Of a stretch of 64,000 nt of DNA, positions 1 to 13,070 are shown piece after piece; position 1 is the first letter of the stretch, and each line of letters starts with the position of its first letter. The position numbers and the translations under genes were made by a program. Origin of the DNA: Polytrichum commune (Eukaryota; Streptophyta; Polytrichopsida; Polytrichales; Polytrichaceae); the NCBI GenBank assembly GCA_950295325.1, contig OX485807.1:26879666-26943665 (forward strand), given 5' to 3'. The notes beneath the pieces were generated by a model. The model ran no database searches. It saw only the letters and a program-made list of their open reading frames with translations, and was not told the DNA's origin.

Positions 1-3000
1 GTAAGCATTGGCTGCAGATTTGTGACGGCCGTGTAAAGGGATGTTTACACAAAAGACATAAGGCCATGGCTCTGGAGAGTCCTTGAATATTCATTGGTTG
101 AGAGTGTCATGGGCCCCTGCTTTAGGTTTACATGAGGGGTAGTTCTGGATCACCGTCCATAACATCTTTATTGGATGAAAGTCCTACATGGAATTTCACA
201 TGACAAGTATGGACAATGTTGGCTGGGATTATAGGGATTTTTTCTAGGACAACTCTTGAAGGTAGGCATGATGGAATTTGCGACGGTAATCTGGGTTATC
301 ACTAAGGGCTATAGTCCATGAACTTCTTTATGGTCTCATCCAAAAAGCAGGGCGCCATGGTCATTTAAAAGCCATGTCCTAATGCCTTTGATCGTAGGGA
401 GACCCTTATATCTAGCTCAAGAGTTATGTTTTTCAACCAATTTGATCTTGGAATTAACACATGAGACCTCAAATTAGTTAATCGCGTATGTTTAGTTTGG
501 GATGAGACAACCACAAATTATGGAGGGGGGGGGGGGAATATATTACTGCACTCTCTAATCCCATGGGTTGGGCTCTTTGTTAGAAACCTAAATGACATGC
601 GTGGGTCACTATGTAATCAAACATGCTATATACAAGAGATTTATAAAGGAAAAAAAATGTATACATGCTAATGGTAAGTTAGAAAACAAGCTCGTGTATT
701 TATACTAAGCTTCTCAATTTAGTGTCAGAAATGCCTCCACTAGATAAACAAAATGTAAGTCTTGAACTAGATAAGCCTTCATTACATATGAAATCCATTT
801 TCACTTTTCTTGTTCATGAGATGTAACTAAATGATTGCATCAAACAAACAAAGACAACAACAAAATACCTTAGCCACAATCTGGAGGGCGAAAGTTAAGG
901 GAGCCAACGAGCGCTCTGAGAGCCGCTAGTTTGTAGAAACCTAGAATCCACATGCAAATCCTAACAATAATGGATAGCACATTTATTTGGGACTATTGCC
1001 ATATTACAAAAATGGATGAAAATGTAAATTGGATGAAACCGACACATATGTTGTCAAAAATTTCTCTAAACCTTAAACACACCCCCCTCCCCCACACGGG
1101 GCAAGGTTAGGTGGGACACTTTATACTATGTACAAACCAACGTGAGTTTAGAAGGGAAAGGCATTGTATAAAAGGGGGCTCTAAAGTTTAGAGAGTTTTT
1201 TTTGATAATAGATGTATTAGATTCATCCAACCTACAATTTCATTCATTATCGTCATCTTGTAATAAGTCCTCAATGACTTGTACTATATGTAATAAAGGC
1301 ATATTTATTTCATGGTTTTTATATTTTGTGTATGTAGTAGAGGCAATTTTCACATTAAATAAAAAAGCTTTAGTATAAATACATGAATCCATTTTCTAGC
1401 CTACCGTTAGTACATGCACATTTGTTTTTCTCTATAACAGTCTCAAAGAGGGGGTTTTATTTCGTAATCAACCATGCACGTCATTGAGGTTTCCAATGAA
1501 GACTCCACCCCTTGCCCCCCACTTTTGTACATCTACCTTTACTTCAAAGTTGTAATAGCCTTTTCGAATGTCCATTCTAAAGAAATCCCTTATGTATATT
1601 GCATGTTTGTTAATGCCTGAAATAATACCCCTTTCTACACTCATGTTAGTTTCTACATGGTTTGAAAAGTCCTCCCTTGGGTCCCTAACATGGTTGCAAT
1701 TAGCGACGAATCCCAAGCCACATGTGTTCCAGGACTAGAAATTTTGAAATCTACGTCCAAAACCTAATTTAGTCATTACCTTTTGAGTAGTACTTTTAAT
1801 GATGAGTTTTGAAGGTCTCATCTTGATATTCTATATCTGAGTACCTAACACAGCAATAGAGAGCGCCATGAAATTTTAAACAACATTTAGTTATTACTTT
1901 TAGGCGTTTGAACAAAAAAATCATGGTTTGGGTATACCGGAGCATTTTTTTCCGTATACTTGACTGTGCTTGCTCCCAAGTACCTACTTCCAATTGAGAT
2001 ATGCCTTCCCTTGTCCCATGTCCTTTGTCCCTAGTAACTTTGACTAGAGCTTCATGATGTCTATATAAGCTCATCTATTAGGAGGGTGAAGAGCAACGAA
2101 TTATTCTATATGTTGATTTTTAACAATTTTCAATTGTTTTGACGTAAAAAAATAACATTGAAAGATTTCGAACTGGTCTAATGGAGTCTAATTGAAATGA
2201 ATCATCCCTCAACATATATATAGGATAACCTTGCTACCAAAACTCTCTCATCCATTATGGATTCCAAGATGACACGGGGCCCACATTGTTATTTTGACAT
2301 TGGTTGGGATGCATGGCAACTTGTGATGAATCCCCATCACAATTAAGATGGAAATCACGTTTGCAATAACCACCTATCTTAGTCCTACCCAAATCATGAT
2401 CGGTACAAATAGTATGGAAGGTTTGCATGACAAGCTCGTAATTGGACTAACACATGTGGCTAAGTCCAGAGCGGTCGGTTGAGAGAGACACAACAAGGCC
2501 TACCATACTTGGCGAAATTGTTTCAACTTGTCATTGTGATGAACACCCTTCTAACTTAATCCTGCTAAAAAGAATTTGTATTTGAAGTATTAAATCATGA
2601 TTAGATTTTAGGATGGTTGATTAACTGACACAATCTAACTTACATCACATGTGGCCAACCCGCCGCCAATTATCATTCCCAATAAATTTCATGAAGCCAC
2701 AATGAATCACACTTCCTCCCTGCCTACATTTCAAAACGTGTAATACACACATGTTCAAGATTTTGCAAAGTCGTGAACGACATTGGAGAGTAGAGCAACC
2801 TAGATGTGGATTATATGCAAATTTTATACTTACGTCAGTTTCTAGACATGATGAACTTACATGCATAATTCTCAGTGCTTTAAAGTTGTGTAGAATCAAG
2901 GTATTTGGCCCTATCGTGAACAACTTCACGTGCAGATTTGGCCGTTGGATTGGATTGTAAAATATCTCATTGTCATATAAAGTTTCAGAATTTGAGTTTA

Positions 3001-4600
3001 TATGCAAAAGTTGTGGGAGATTAAAAAAAATGAACATTTGCCTATTATGGGACACTAATTATAGATGTCATCTTCAAGATGAAATTCAATTGGACCAACA
3101 AAAAGGTCCGAGGGGTCCTTCTCAAGCAATCAAAGGTAAAGAAATGTGACCACAAAAGACTCAAATGCCTTAAAACCTCCACACATCCATTCGCACATGC
3201 TATATGGACTACATAACTGGCTAGAGAAGAGTGGATGATCAATTCCAATTGCAACAAGACATTCATTGACTCTTGCCCGTTATGGGACATAATTGGTCTG
3301 CTCATGTATATAAACTATATGTTATGGATGAAATGGTCTTTGTGTGGATAGAAAAAACACACGCAAGTTGTTGGAAATGCCCTCAACTTGGATGAGCACC
3401 TGGTTATAATTGTTAGTTGATTCCGCTTCTACATTCACCAGTAATACCTTTACATGTTAGACACCATGCTTGTAAAAAATGAAGTTGATTTCATGCCACA
3501 TCGACTTTCTCCCTTGCTCAACCAACCACGACTTGACACGCGGCAATTTCACTCAAGATATATTCATGACATCAACTATTGAGTGACTGCATGATCTCAA
3601 TGCACAAGTACGTATTGTAAGTACTTCTTCTTTGTCAGTTGTGTAAGTGCACGTTGGAGGAGTTCGGAGATGATATTTCAAGGTTGATAGCATGCGTGGA
3701 ATAAGTGTCAAAAACAATAGTGAGTTATTCTGAGCTGGGTATGGATCGATCGAATGGAACCGAACTGGTCGAATCAAAAGAAAAAATTGGTTGCAGTAGT
3801 GTTGATGCCAATTTAGTGACGAAATTAACTGCCGTTCACCCTGTTTTCTCGCTTTCTCTCTGCACCTCTCGGAGCACATTCGCACCATGAGACAGCTTAA
3901 TAACATCAATTCTTAAGTGATACATAGATTCTCCTAAGCTCATGAACTGGCTCATGTGGAAAATCATGTCTATCGATTAAAGTACATGCTAAAAGTCTAA
4001 GGCTAAAATTTCTTGGACTTTTTGCCAGTCTCCCTCTTCAGGTTTTCTCTCTTTGGCATCTCGTTGGCGCTCTTAAGAGATGATAAAAAGTAGTGCCAGG
4101 TTGCTCCTCCTTCATTTACAGGAACCCTTGCTTGCACGCAACTCGATTTTCATATTCAAACGAAATGCTGCAATTCGAATCTTTCTTAACAATTGCTTGC
4201 ATATCCTCACAACGATTCCAAATACATCGGAGCTCGGCACAAGTACTAAATTAAGAATGTTATGTGAGATCGGGAGTTCAAGAGAGAAAAGAAATTTGTT
4301 CTGTGCGTATGCGATTTATATTTTTTGAAAAGATAAATGCCGCCTCACACAACGAATGGAACACCGATTCAAACAGGGCGTTGAAACACTCTGTGAAAGA
4401 TTTTCCGGAGGAATGTAATGCAACTGTGTCAGCTTGAATCAACGAGTCGTGAAAGTCCTCAGGCCGCCATCACCAACCTACTTACTTGATGTTGTGCACC
4501 TGAGCTCTCTGTACCAATGTAGACCAATAGTTGTTGTAATTCTTAAAAAAGAAAAAAGAAAATTCTCGGCTCGCTTTCCAAGCATCGGATGAGGAGGTCA
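1..4600. other. gene-poor, repeat-derived intergenic DNA
   Basis: AT-rich stretch with no ORF that I recognise. The longest frames, up to about 136 codons on the minus strand near 2.6-3.1 kb, show no family motif, no low-complexity domain and no splice-linked extension. It holds one copy of an interspersed repeat (about 1,725-1,990) that recurs inverted near 59.7 kb, and a G-tract at about 525-537. I see no tRNA or rRNA signature. Probably decayed transposon DNA. Confidence 0.5.
1725..1990 (-). repeat. interspersed repeat, copy 1 (partner at 59.7 kb)
   Basis: Read on the minus strand, this block aligns by eye over about 250 bp with 59,720-59,975 on the plus strand. Shared landmarks in the same order are GGGAGCAAGCA, GTATACCCAAACCATGATTT, TGTGTTAGGTACTC and GGTTTTGGACGTAGATTTC. 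Both copies can be read through a short peptide containing YTQTMIFL, so the repeat may derive from a transposon coding region. Its family is unknown. Confidence 0.7.
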
Positions 4601-4990
4601 TCGCAAAGTCGACGACCGGAGCATCAAAGTATAGTATTATAAGGTGACTGGCCATGGAAGGCAGAATTTCTTGGCCACTGCTTCCGGGGAAGCAGTCTCG
4701 GGGATCGCCATCGTGGGCCCTTCCCTTACAGAACTGCCCGAGGAGACGAGTGGCAGTTAACGAGCTGCCCCGAGAGAGTTAGGCCACGGAGCTGGAGCGG
4801 CCTAAGTTATTGCTTAGTTGTCACAACTAAGTGTATAAAGATCTTTCGCGTACTCAGTGTATTAGCGCCGTGTATTACACAGTAATATATCTTTTGTATG
4901 TGAGACAACTGTGTATTACAATGTATTATTTATGTCTGCGGTTTCACTGTCTGAGTCCCGTCTGAGTTGCGCCTGCTCTGAAAGAAGCCG
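4600..4990 (+). mobile_element. possible solo LTR or other GC-richer element end
   Basis: Composition shifts from the AT-rich surroundings to a mixed, GC-richer stretch. It contains a perfect 19-bp palindrome at 4,813-4,831 (arms CTTAGTTGT/ACAACTAAG, one-base centre), followed at once by a TATAAAG box-like motif and then TGTATTACA repeated several times. Palindrome, TATA-like box and short repeats resemble an LTR promoter. I found neither a second LTR, a primer-binding site nor a clear target-site duplication, so this remains a guess. Confidence 0.25.
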
Positions 4991-5229
4991 CTAACTGGGT
5001 GCAGGGGGTAGGTATAAAGAAGCAAGTACTGTCATCTTTGTCTGACAGAAGTAGAAGATGCACAACATTGCAGCATGAGAAGTCCGTCACCATGTCTACC
5101 TCGCTCCTTCTGCTCAGCATGAATTCCTCTTTATGTGAACTCTCTTCATGAGAGGCCTGACTACGAGAAAACTCGAACCTCAGGAATTATAATATCACGT
5201 TGTAGTTGAGTGCAACGTCTCGACAAACG

Positions 5230-6270
5230 TTGTCATGCTAATGATCAGATCGATGAATCTGCCGATTATCTTGTGAGTTATACTCTTTGTTCTTAGTGTT
5301 GATGAGTTTAAGTCCCGTTAAAGTCCTCCATTGTTCAGCTGTTTGAAACGTTGACAGAAATCTTGACGGAAAATAATGTGACATTAACCATTGTTTCGTC
5401 ACAAGATATGGCTGCGTAAGAGCATCTCAGTAGTCGAAAGTGTGTTGCACAAGTGCAGGTCTGCGGTAATCTCTGCATCGTGGCTGTATGTTATTGTGCA
5501 GCTGAACAGCAAATTGTACATGGAGAGAACATTGACGCCATTCCGTCAGTGCCCTGAGGTTAGTTTTTGGAAAACAGCTGGAGTAGTTCTTAACTTTAAT
5601 TTCCTTCAGATATTCATAGTTGGATACGTACCAGTTTAAGCAATGCCTTTGTGAGCTGCGATCTACTTACTAAAAGAAAGAAAAATAATCTTGTTTTGGT
5701 TTGCAAAGGCTGAGGAGTTTATTCTTAGAGGTTCAGCTATTCGAACTGATTGTTTACTCTTAAAGGCCACGGTTGTTCACAATCTGAGAGAGGTAAAAAT
5801 AGATTTTGGCTGAAGGTCTTTTGTGAGAAAATGCATGATAATAGAGGACCATTTGAATATATAAACTCAACCGCGTCCATGAGAAGACGCTGTTCAAACT
5901 GTGATTTGAGAATCAAAGTCGAACCTTCGAGGTCAGGATCTGATGATGATATTCCAACACTAGGCCGTCAAATGTACCTGTGTCCTACAATGTTTATTGT
6001 CGCCGTGTTGTAAAATTATGGCGTTCATTACTCAACTGCTAATGTTCGAGAAGAATAGAGAAGATGTCTTACTTGTGCGCCAGACATGTGACATTGTGCA
6101 TCTGTCCAAGTTCATGAGCTTAATACATTTTCCTACAAATGTTGGGCAAATGTCCAGCTCATTAACACAGATCTGTAACAGAAACGTGGAGCTTTATTTG
6201 GATATATGTTCTGCAGATTACAGTGACAGATTTTCCTGGCGTAAGGGTGTGACCGTTGCACCTCCGTGAC
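5230..6270 (+). CDS. exon-like segments of an unassigned gene
   Basis: Two segments look like in-phase coding exons. The first ends in CCTGAG before GTTAGT at 5,552 and is open back to about 5,391, or starts after GTGCAG at about 5,457. The second, about 5,710-5,793, follows CAAAG or AAG and ends CTGAGAGAG before GTAAAA; it reads AEEFILRGSAIRTDCLLLK and onward. Joined, they stay open in phase 0. A further open stretch runs about 5,750-6,269. I do not recognise the protein, and start, end and completeness are unknown. It may be a broken gene just upstream of the NHX gene. Confidence 0.3.
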
Positions 6271-6555
6271 GAAATTGGTCTTTATACACATGGTAAGAAA
6301 ATTAGATTCTTTATCCCGTTCATTTCATCCGGTTAAATTCAAGTCTCGGCTGGACAAGCAGATGGAAGCCGGGTACACCGTTTTCAAAAATCCGCGACGA
6401 GGCGGATGATATGTGATGCTATGCTACAAATGTATGGTGCAGCGAACGCATTCAATTACAGGTGCATTTCACTTGGGCTACGTTTTGTAGAACTTTGACA
6501 TTACGGATTGAAAAAGCCATCGCAAGACTTGACGTGATTTCGGCGCTTCAAATCA

Positions 6556-9500
6556 ATGGCCGAACCACCCTTACCGATGTCAACTGAACGCCAACAAATT
6601 GCTAGCTTAAGCATTCTATTGCAAATCTCAATGCTGGGGCTCGCCTTTGTCCTAGGTCATATATTGCGACGTCACAAATTCTACTACTTACACGAAGCAA
6701 GCGCATCGCTTTTGATAGGTGCCTTCTTTCTCGCCAATTTGAACCTTTCTCCTCTTCGTAATTCTAGCTGACTTCTTGAGGGGATCATTTTATCAATCAA
6801 CTGTCCACCCTACGTAGAGGCTTTATTTCCTGAATGTGAACAAGCCAGGCATGGCTACTTGCATTAAGGCGTAATTTCCTGTAGCCTAAAGCTCACTCAA
6901 AAATTAATGTCTAAGTGGACTAGACTGAGGATCCCCGTTGGAGAATTCTAGAGAAATTTGTTTCACAGCTAGAGCCCTAGATTTTCATAACACGTGTGTT
7001 ATTAATCCAGCGTCTTGTCTTTCTCCATTTCGCAAATCTGACGCAACTCTCGTTTCTGGCAGGATTGCTTGTAGGTGGAATTGCACGTTTACTGAGTCCT
7101 GAAAAGAGCTTCAGGTATTTTCTTTCAACCCAACATCCACAACACATGAATGATGGCACACTTACCATCTCAACTTAGTACAAATTACAAGTCTGGCCTC
7201 TTTTCTCGTTGGGATGCAGTCCGCTGACAGAGACGAAATCTTACATTAGAAGCATGAATGCTAAGGTGATCGTAACAAATGTAATGAGAAGCATATTGAA
7301 ATGAAACGATTGAAAGCATATATCTTCATACCTATGAAGACCAAAATCAACTTGACAATATGTCTTTAGAAACTACAGACAAGAATCTCATAGGAAATTA
7401 TCTATTGACTGTGTAATGTTTTGCTGCAGCAACTGGTTCAACTTTGACGAGGAATTCTTCTTCCTCTTCCTCCTTCCTCCAATTATCTTATATCCTTGAC
7501 ATCAAACTTAATAGATTAGATTTCTCTTTAGCATATATGTGTATATGTGTACATAAATGGCCAGAAGAGTGACGATCTTCAGGAACGCATTGTTACTATG
7601 CCTGGCATACGTATTTAGCTTTCTTTCCGTGTCCCTTTAGGACCCCTTACCCCTGCATTTTCTGGTTATGTTGAGGTGAAATACTGCATCATTATATACC
7701 CTTAACTTCTAGAGTCTCACCGAATCTGGATTCAGCATGCAACCGGTAATTCACAGCCTAACCTACTCACACTTCGCCCTTCATACAAAAATTGCTTGTA
7801 GAGATGTGAAGATTGCTTGCTCACTGCCTATGATTATAGGTGAGTTGTTCATCGTGTCTGCTTCCGCATTTCTTCCACATGCTTACCTTCCGCTTTTCCT
7901 ACAGCAACCATTTTTCTCCAACTTTGGAGCGATCTGTACATTTGCAATCCTTGGAACTATTATTAGCACAGTAATCACAGGGATTCTGGTGTAAGTGATG
8001 CGCTAAACCTGTGCAATATCGTGTTCATCTAGCATGTTTGTGGTCTTGTCTTTATTCTAGTTCACAATGTTTGATATTCTTGCCAAAACACTCTTATCAG
8101 AACTGTAGAATTGCTGTAGGAAAGGTTATAATCATGTAATCATTTGCATTGCAGGTATCTTGGCGGATTGCTTTCCCTTATGTACAGTTTGCCATTTCTT
8201 GATAGCCTCATTTTTGGATCTATAATTTCAGCAACAGACCCGGTGTCCGTTTTGGCTGTTTTCCAGGTTATTCTTGCTCAATTAGATTGTCATTCTCCCT
8301 GGTTTTGCAGGATATTGTTTGCAAAAGAATTGTTTGTTGATATGAAGTTTACTCCTCAATTACATGGCGCTTGTGTAAGAAAATAAACTATGAAAGGTTT
8401 GGTCTGTGCTCATTAAGTTTCTGACCAAATATCAGAGCTCTGAAAACGTGTCTTTCCAATTTCCTTGAAGCACTTAGAAGCCGCAGAGTTATATCCATAT
8501 AATATATCTTACTAAACTATACGATTCTTGTGCACCACCAGGAACTTGGCACGGATGTGAATCTGTATGCACTCGTATTCGGTGAGTCAGTTCTGAATGA
8601 TGCGGTAAGCACAAACACAATAACTCGTGGATGTCAATGAGTTTTCTGTGTGGAAGCTGAATGATTTGCTCACGGAATTACCTTTTTCTTTCTTAATTCA
8701 TGTATATTTCTCATCAAACAGTTTTAGCTCAACGGAATCATCACTTGTAACTTGGAATGAGAATTGATGGAATACTTGCCTTGTGCATGGGGGGTTAATC
8801 TGAAGGTGGCAATGTCGTTGTACAGGTGAGTGTAATCCAACATACCTAGTCTCCCAGATTACTGCCAATACAATATGTGTCTGAAACACGGTAATCCCAA
8901 ATGAAAAAAACTAGGGTACAATGCTATCCACGTCATGAGCTGCAGGTTCTACTTGTCAAAGTTCAAATAAATGATGCCTTGACTTGCATAAATTCCACCT
9001 ATCAAATTGAAAAATGTTTATACCCTGTCCTGACATGTCTTGTAAACATGTCACTCACATGTCATTAGGGAACTTGGAGGAACTCACCCCCAATTCTAGG
9101 ATATCCGGTGCTCTTGGTCCATTACAACTACGTAGAAATTTGTGGAATATTTTTAGCACTATCAGAAACGGAGTCAGAAATTGATCGTAAAACACATACT
9201 TTTTATGATATTATCTCGTTTTAGTACGTTCCACTTTGCCACTCAGGCACAACATAGCCAAATGTAACCATATCTATATTTAGAATTGTGGTATCTTTGG
9301 CATGGTAAGGTACCAGCCTATGACCAAGGTGATGATAACATACTTATATAGTGTGATCAGGCTGCAATAACCGATATTAGGTGAGGAGAGACACGAAGTG
9401 ATGTCTTTAACTAAGAGGAGGCTATCCTGAAGATTTTTGTGTGGAGACAGGACTTTGATGTCGGTTCGACAGCATCCCTCTGCTAATTACAGCATCACAA

Positions 9501-12500
9501 CTGCTACATGGAGCTTCCTTGTGATCTTTGTGGGGTCATTGGGCTCAGGTATCTTCCATTGTGCATCCGAAGTTAAGCCTAATATGTTCCCAGAATATTC
9601 AGCGCTGACCCACTTTAGGAGGCTGGTGTGTGGCTGCCAATCTCATTCTGAACTTGAACGTTTGCAGGAGTTTCTGTGGCACTTCTTTGTGCTTTGATAT
9701 CCTTTTTTTAAACATTACCTAACATGCACATGTGTGTGACGGAGAGGTAATTTGGCCTGCATCTTAGTGTGGCCCACAGCAATTGCATAGTGCCATGTAA
9801 TATGCTCAACAGCTCTTTGGTCATCATGGGAACACATTCTTTGCAATTCTTCCTCTTTCTAGCGAACACCCTTAACTCATGACAAACCTGTTCAAATATG
9901 CGGGACTGCATGTTCACAAGTAAGACTTGATGGATCTAGCTTTTTAAAGTGCTAATTTCCCTGTTATCTTCTATCAACAAAAAACCAATATTACTGAGGA
10001 CTTTGGTCCGCAGTCACTCAATTTAAAAGTTTTTCTAATCTGGGAATTTGATATCTGTACTTTCGCAGTGCATTCTATACAATATTATACTTGTTGATAG
10101 TAAGACTTGATGCTGTGTGTCTATCTCATATGACCAACTGATCATTCCAGATTCATATATGTGTTTGTATTGGTGAAGGCTGCAGCATCTGGAGTGTTGC
10201 CTAATAGTTCTTTTTCCATATTTCGCGTAAGTAGCACTCACCTTAAGGATTTCAGTGCTGGTTAGTAAATTCCAATGACACGATCCATCTGGCTACGTCG
10301 AGAATGACTGTAGGAAGACCTTGTTTGCATTTTTATGGTTGGGCCGGGCTTAAAATAGATATTATGACAAATTTCATGTCCAGTAGTTTAGTCTTCCTTT
10401 TGCTTGATACCACTCATCAATTACAGGTCTCACCAATTTTTTTTATTTCCGCAGATACATGTCTGCTGAGGGCTTAGGGCTCTCAGGAATTGTAGCTATT
10501 TTATTCTGCGGAATCGTAAGTGTATCCCAACACCCAATATCAAGGATCTTATATGGCAATTACTGTCTTTGCTTGCTTTGCTTTTGTGGCATGACCATCA
10601 CATGGTAATCGCTATGACGAGGTTGGGAGGGGCCGAGTCTGAACTATGTATAGTGTTTACAAGGAGGTGATAAGTTATTTAGAACTGCTGAGGTATTATT
10701 CAAGATCTTAATCTTGTGTGGCTATCTGAGTGGACATAGTAATTCAAACACCGATTACCTTTGCAGCTCATGAAACACTACACATTTCCAAATCTCTCCG
10801 AAAGTGCTCAGGAATTTACAGCAGCATTCTTCCAGCTTATAGCGTCATTGGCAGAGACTTTTGTGTACGTTTTTGACCTCATCTTCTATTATTCCTATAA
10901 GAGTTCAGTATCGTGATTCCCAAATCTTGTGCAACCACAACTGATAACTGGAACCTTTTCGGGTCAGACTTTTTGTTGTGACTGTTGGGATATTCGTAAA
11001 ATGCTCGTTGTGTGGTAGTTGAAAAGAACTTCCTGATCTTCTACCTTTTCTGTAATACGGTCTGACCTACAATGTAATAGAGTAACATTTTATGCGGGCT
11101 AATTTCAAATGCAATTTTAATTCTACTGCGGTGATGGTACAAGCATATTGAACCTGCATTTCAGATTTATGTACATGGGCGTGGATATTGCAAACGAGCG
11201 CCATCGTTGGTCACATGTTGGGTTCATCTTCTTCTCAATAGTATCCACTCATTATTTGATTATCTTGTGGGTCAGAGTGTAGGTACATATCTGTCAAAAT
11301 CGGTAGCCTGAAAGAGCTCCACCCACTTGAAGTTGAGGTTTGGGACTCAAATTAGGTTAAGTCGCAGGTATATCACCAAACATACGAGTCAAAGCATAGA
11401 CATGAATTTCGAGTTGGGACAACCTTTCAAAATAGTCTTTTTGAGCTAAAAAATGTGAGACAATGTTATATCGAACTCCTAAATACGTGAACCCAGTACA
11501 TAGCAGACTTCCTTGACAAGTGGACGTCGAATCTGCTACAGCTGATCATTATTGTAGCAAGGTATGTGGAATTGCAATGATTTCGCTTGTTCTCAAAGTG
11601 TAACTTTATAATAAAAGCAAGTTTCAATTTGCGAGGTGATTTGCAATTGACGAAAATATGTCCATTGATTGAAGGTGTTTTCAGCAACAGTAGGTTAGTT
11701 GTTACGAATATGTAATTAGCTTTCCTAGCGCTCATTAAGTAAAGGAAAGCTCATTGAAGATTACGATCACAACCAGGTCTTTATCTCCAGAGGAAAGATC
11801 ATAACTATCTATGTTCTTCGACCAGGGCAGCAAACGTGTTTCCACTTGCACACTGCATCAACAAGGTCCGACCTGCCTCCCAAAAGATTCCAATTCAGCA
11901 TCAGAAAGCTCTATGGTTTAGTGGTAAGGACTTGTTCATTAGATTCTCAAATGACATATTGGACGTGGAGTGAAAAAAGTGTAAGGTTCATTTAGAGCAA
12001 TTTACTTCTCAGACTGGCCGAATGGTGATTGCAGTCATTGGTTGTACAGGATTGCGAGGAGCTATGGCATTTGCCCTAGCATTGCAGTCGGTACATGACA
12101 TTGGTGATAGTCATGGACAAGCAATTTTCACGACAACCACCACCATCGTTGTACTGACGGTAAGAAACCAGTTGCAACCCAGTTAATTCCTGATTAATTT
12201 GGATTCATACGAACCTAATTTGGGTCAAAATTTGATGCCTTTAATGATGTGTTGGGCGCAATAAATAGGTCAGTTGCAAGTCGCGGAGTTTCAGTAAAGC
12301 ATGCAATGGCAGGTCCTCGTAATTGGAGGTTCTACATCGACCATGCTAGAGAAACTGGATGTGGCGACCGACAAAGTTGAATATATAAATGTTGCCACGG
12401 TATGCACATGTAACTCTACATCCTCTAAGTAGTAACCAGATTCCTGTGATTGTTTTGTTGAGATCAAACACTGTACTGAGGAGTTCCTTACGAGAGGCAT

Positions 12501-13070
12501 CAATATAGCGGAATTTTTGCCGATCCAAATATTCTGTTGTTCGCTTTGCAGGCTGATAGAGATGAACTGGATCATCTCGAAAGTGCCTCGTCAGATGACG
12601 ACAAAGTAGCAGTTCCGATTCCTAAAACCAAATTTACGGCTACGCTTCGGAGTCTGCGAAGAAGGTACTGTTGGAATGCCCATTTGTCATTTGCGAAGTG
12701 ACAGTTGAAATTAGAATTCACTTACTTCCTAGATCCTGACATGTGGGACCTTTCTGGAATAGTACTTTCATTTGTGATATTTTGGATTTGTGAAATTATT
12801 CCTATCAGCACATCGTTCAAAGAACTTGACAGAAGATTCCTGAGACCATTCTTTACAACGAGCAAAAGTGACTCCAAACTTCTTGGTCGTCCGAGCAACT
12901 CATTCAACGAATCAGAGATCAATGGTACACACTATTCGCTCCTTCCTACTCCTTTGTTGAATTCGATTTCTTCTCTAATGCACGTGCTTGTACACTCACA
13001 AGAAATCTGTGAAGTGCATGAGAGCTTGCATTCTAGTATGTATAGATCTACTACCAATTATGTATCGTAG
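6556..13070 (+). CDS. NHX6-like: endosomal Na+(K+)/H+ exchanger, NHX5/NHX6 type (CPA1 family)
   Basis: Membrane antiporter of the Golgi/trans-Golgi/prevacuolar NHX class, exchanging Na+ or K+ for H+. Proposed exons: 6556-6718, 7063-7114, 7430-7489, 7721-7745, 7905-7990, 8155-8266, 8542-8604, 8806-8825, 9451-9548, 9668-9696, 9888-9919, 10179-10226, 10455-10515, 10767-10864, 11165-11240, 11542-11561, 11826-11923, 12050-12159, 12313-12399, 12552-12664, 12809-13070. They total 1,713 nt (570 aa plus stop), slightly longer than the roughly 520-535 aa I recall for Arabidopsis NHX5/6. Motifs in order: [11 protein letters not shown] (amiloride-site region), [78 protein letters not shown], and a C-terminal [12 protein letters not shown]. 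Two 20-nt microexons (8806, 11542) restore frame. Two introns are U12 AT-AC. The extreme C-terminus past 12,930 is the least certain part. Confidence 0.93.
7490..7720 (+). other. U12-type AT-AC intron 1 of the NHX gene
   Basis: The intron begins ATATCCTT, the exact minor-spliceosome 5' splice site, and ends in AC. A U12 branch-point match CCTTAAC lies at 7,700-7,706, with the branch adenosine about 15 nt from the 3' end. Splicing here joins PPII to FESGFSMQP in frame, as the exchanger family requires. No GT-AG alternative gives this junction. Confidence 0.92.
9697..9887 (+). other. U12-type AT-AC intron 2 of the NHX gene
   Basis: Starts ATATCCTT directly after the codons for VALLCAL and ends AAAC. 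Branch-point match CCTTAAC at 9,870-9,876 puts the branch adenosine about 12 nt before the 3' end. Splicing joins to LFKYAGL, the conserved segment of the family. All three U12 signals are textbook matches. Confidence 0.9.

Noticed and set aside
2645-3055. 136-codon minus-strand frame
   Set aside because: No recognisable domain, no splice-linked extension and composition typical of a chance frame in this AT-rich region.
10060-10102. Candidate NHX exon after CTTTCGCAG reading [11 protein letters not shown]
   Set aside because: The next candidate (10179-10226) gives the conserved [11 protein letters not shown] in the right phase, and including both would break the family alignment.
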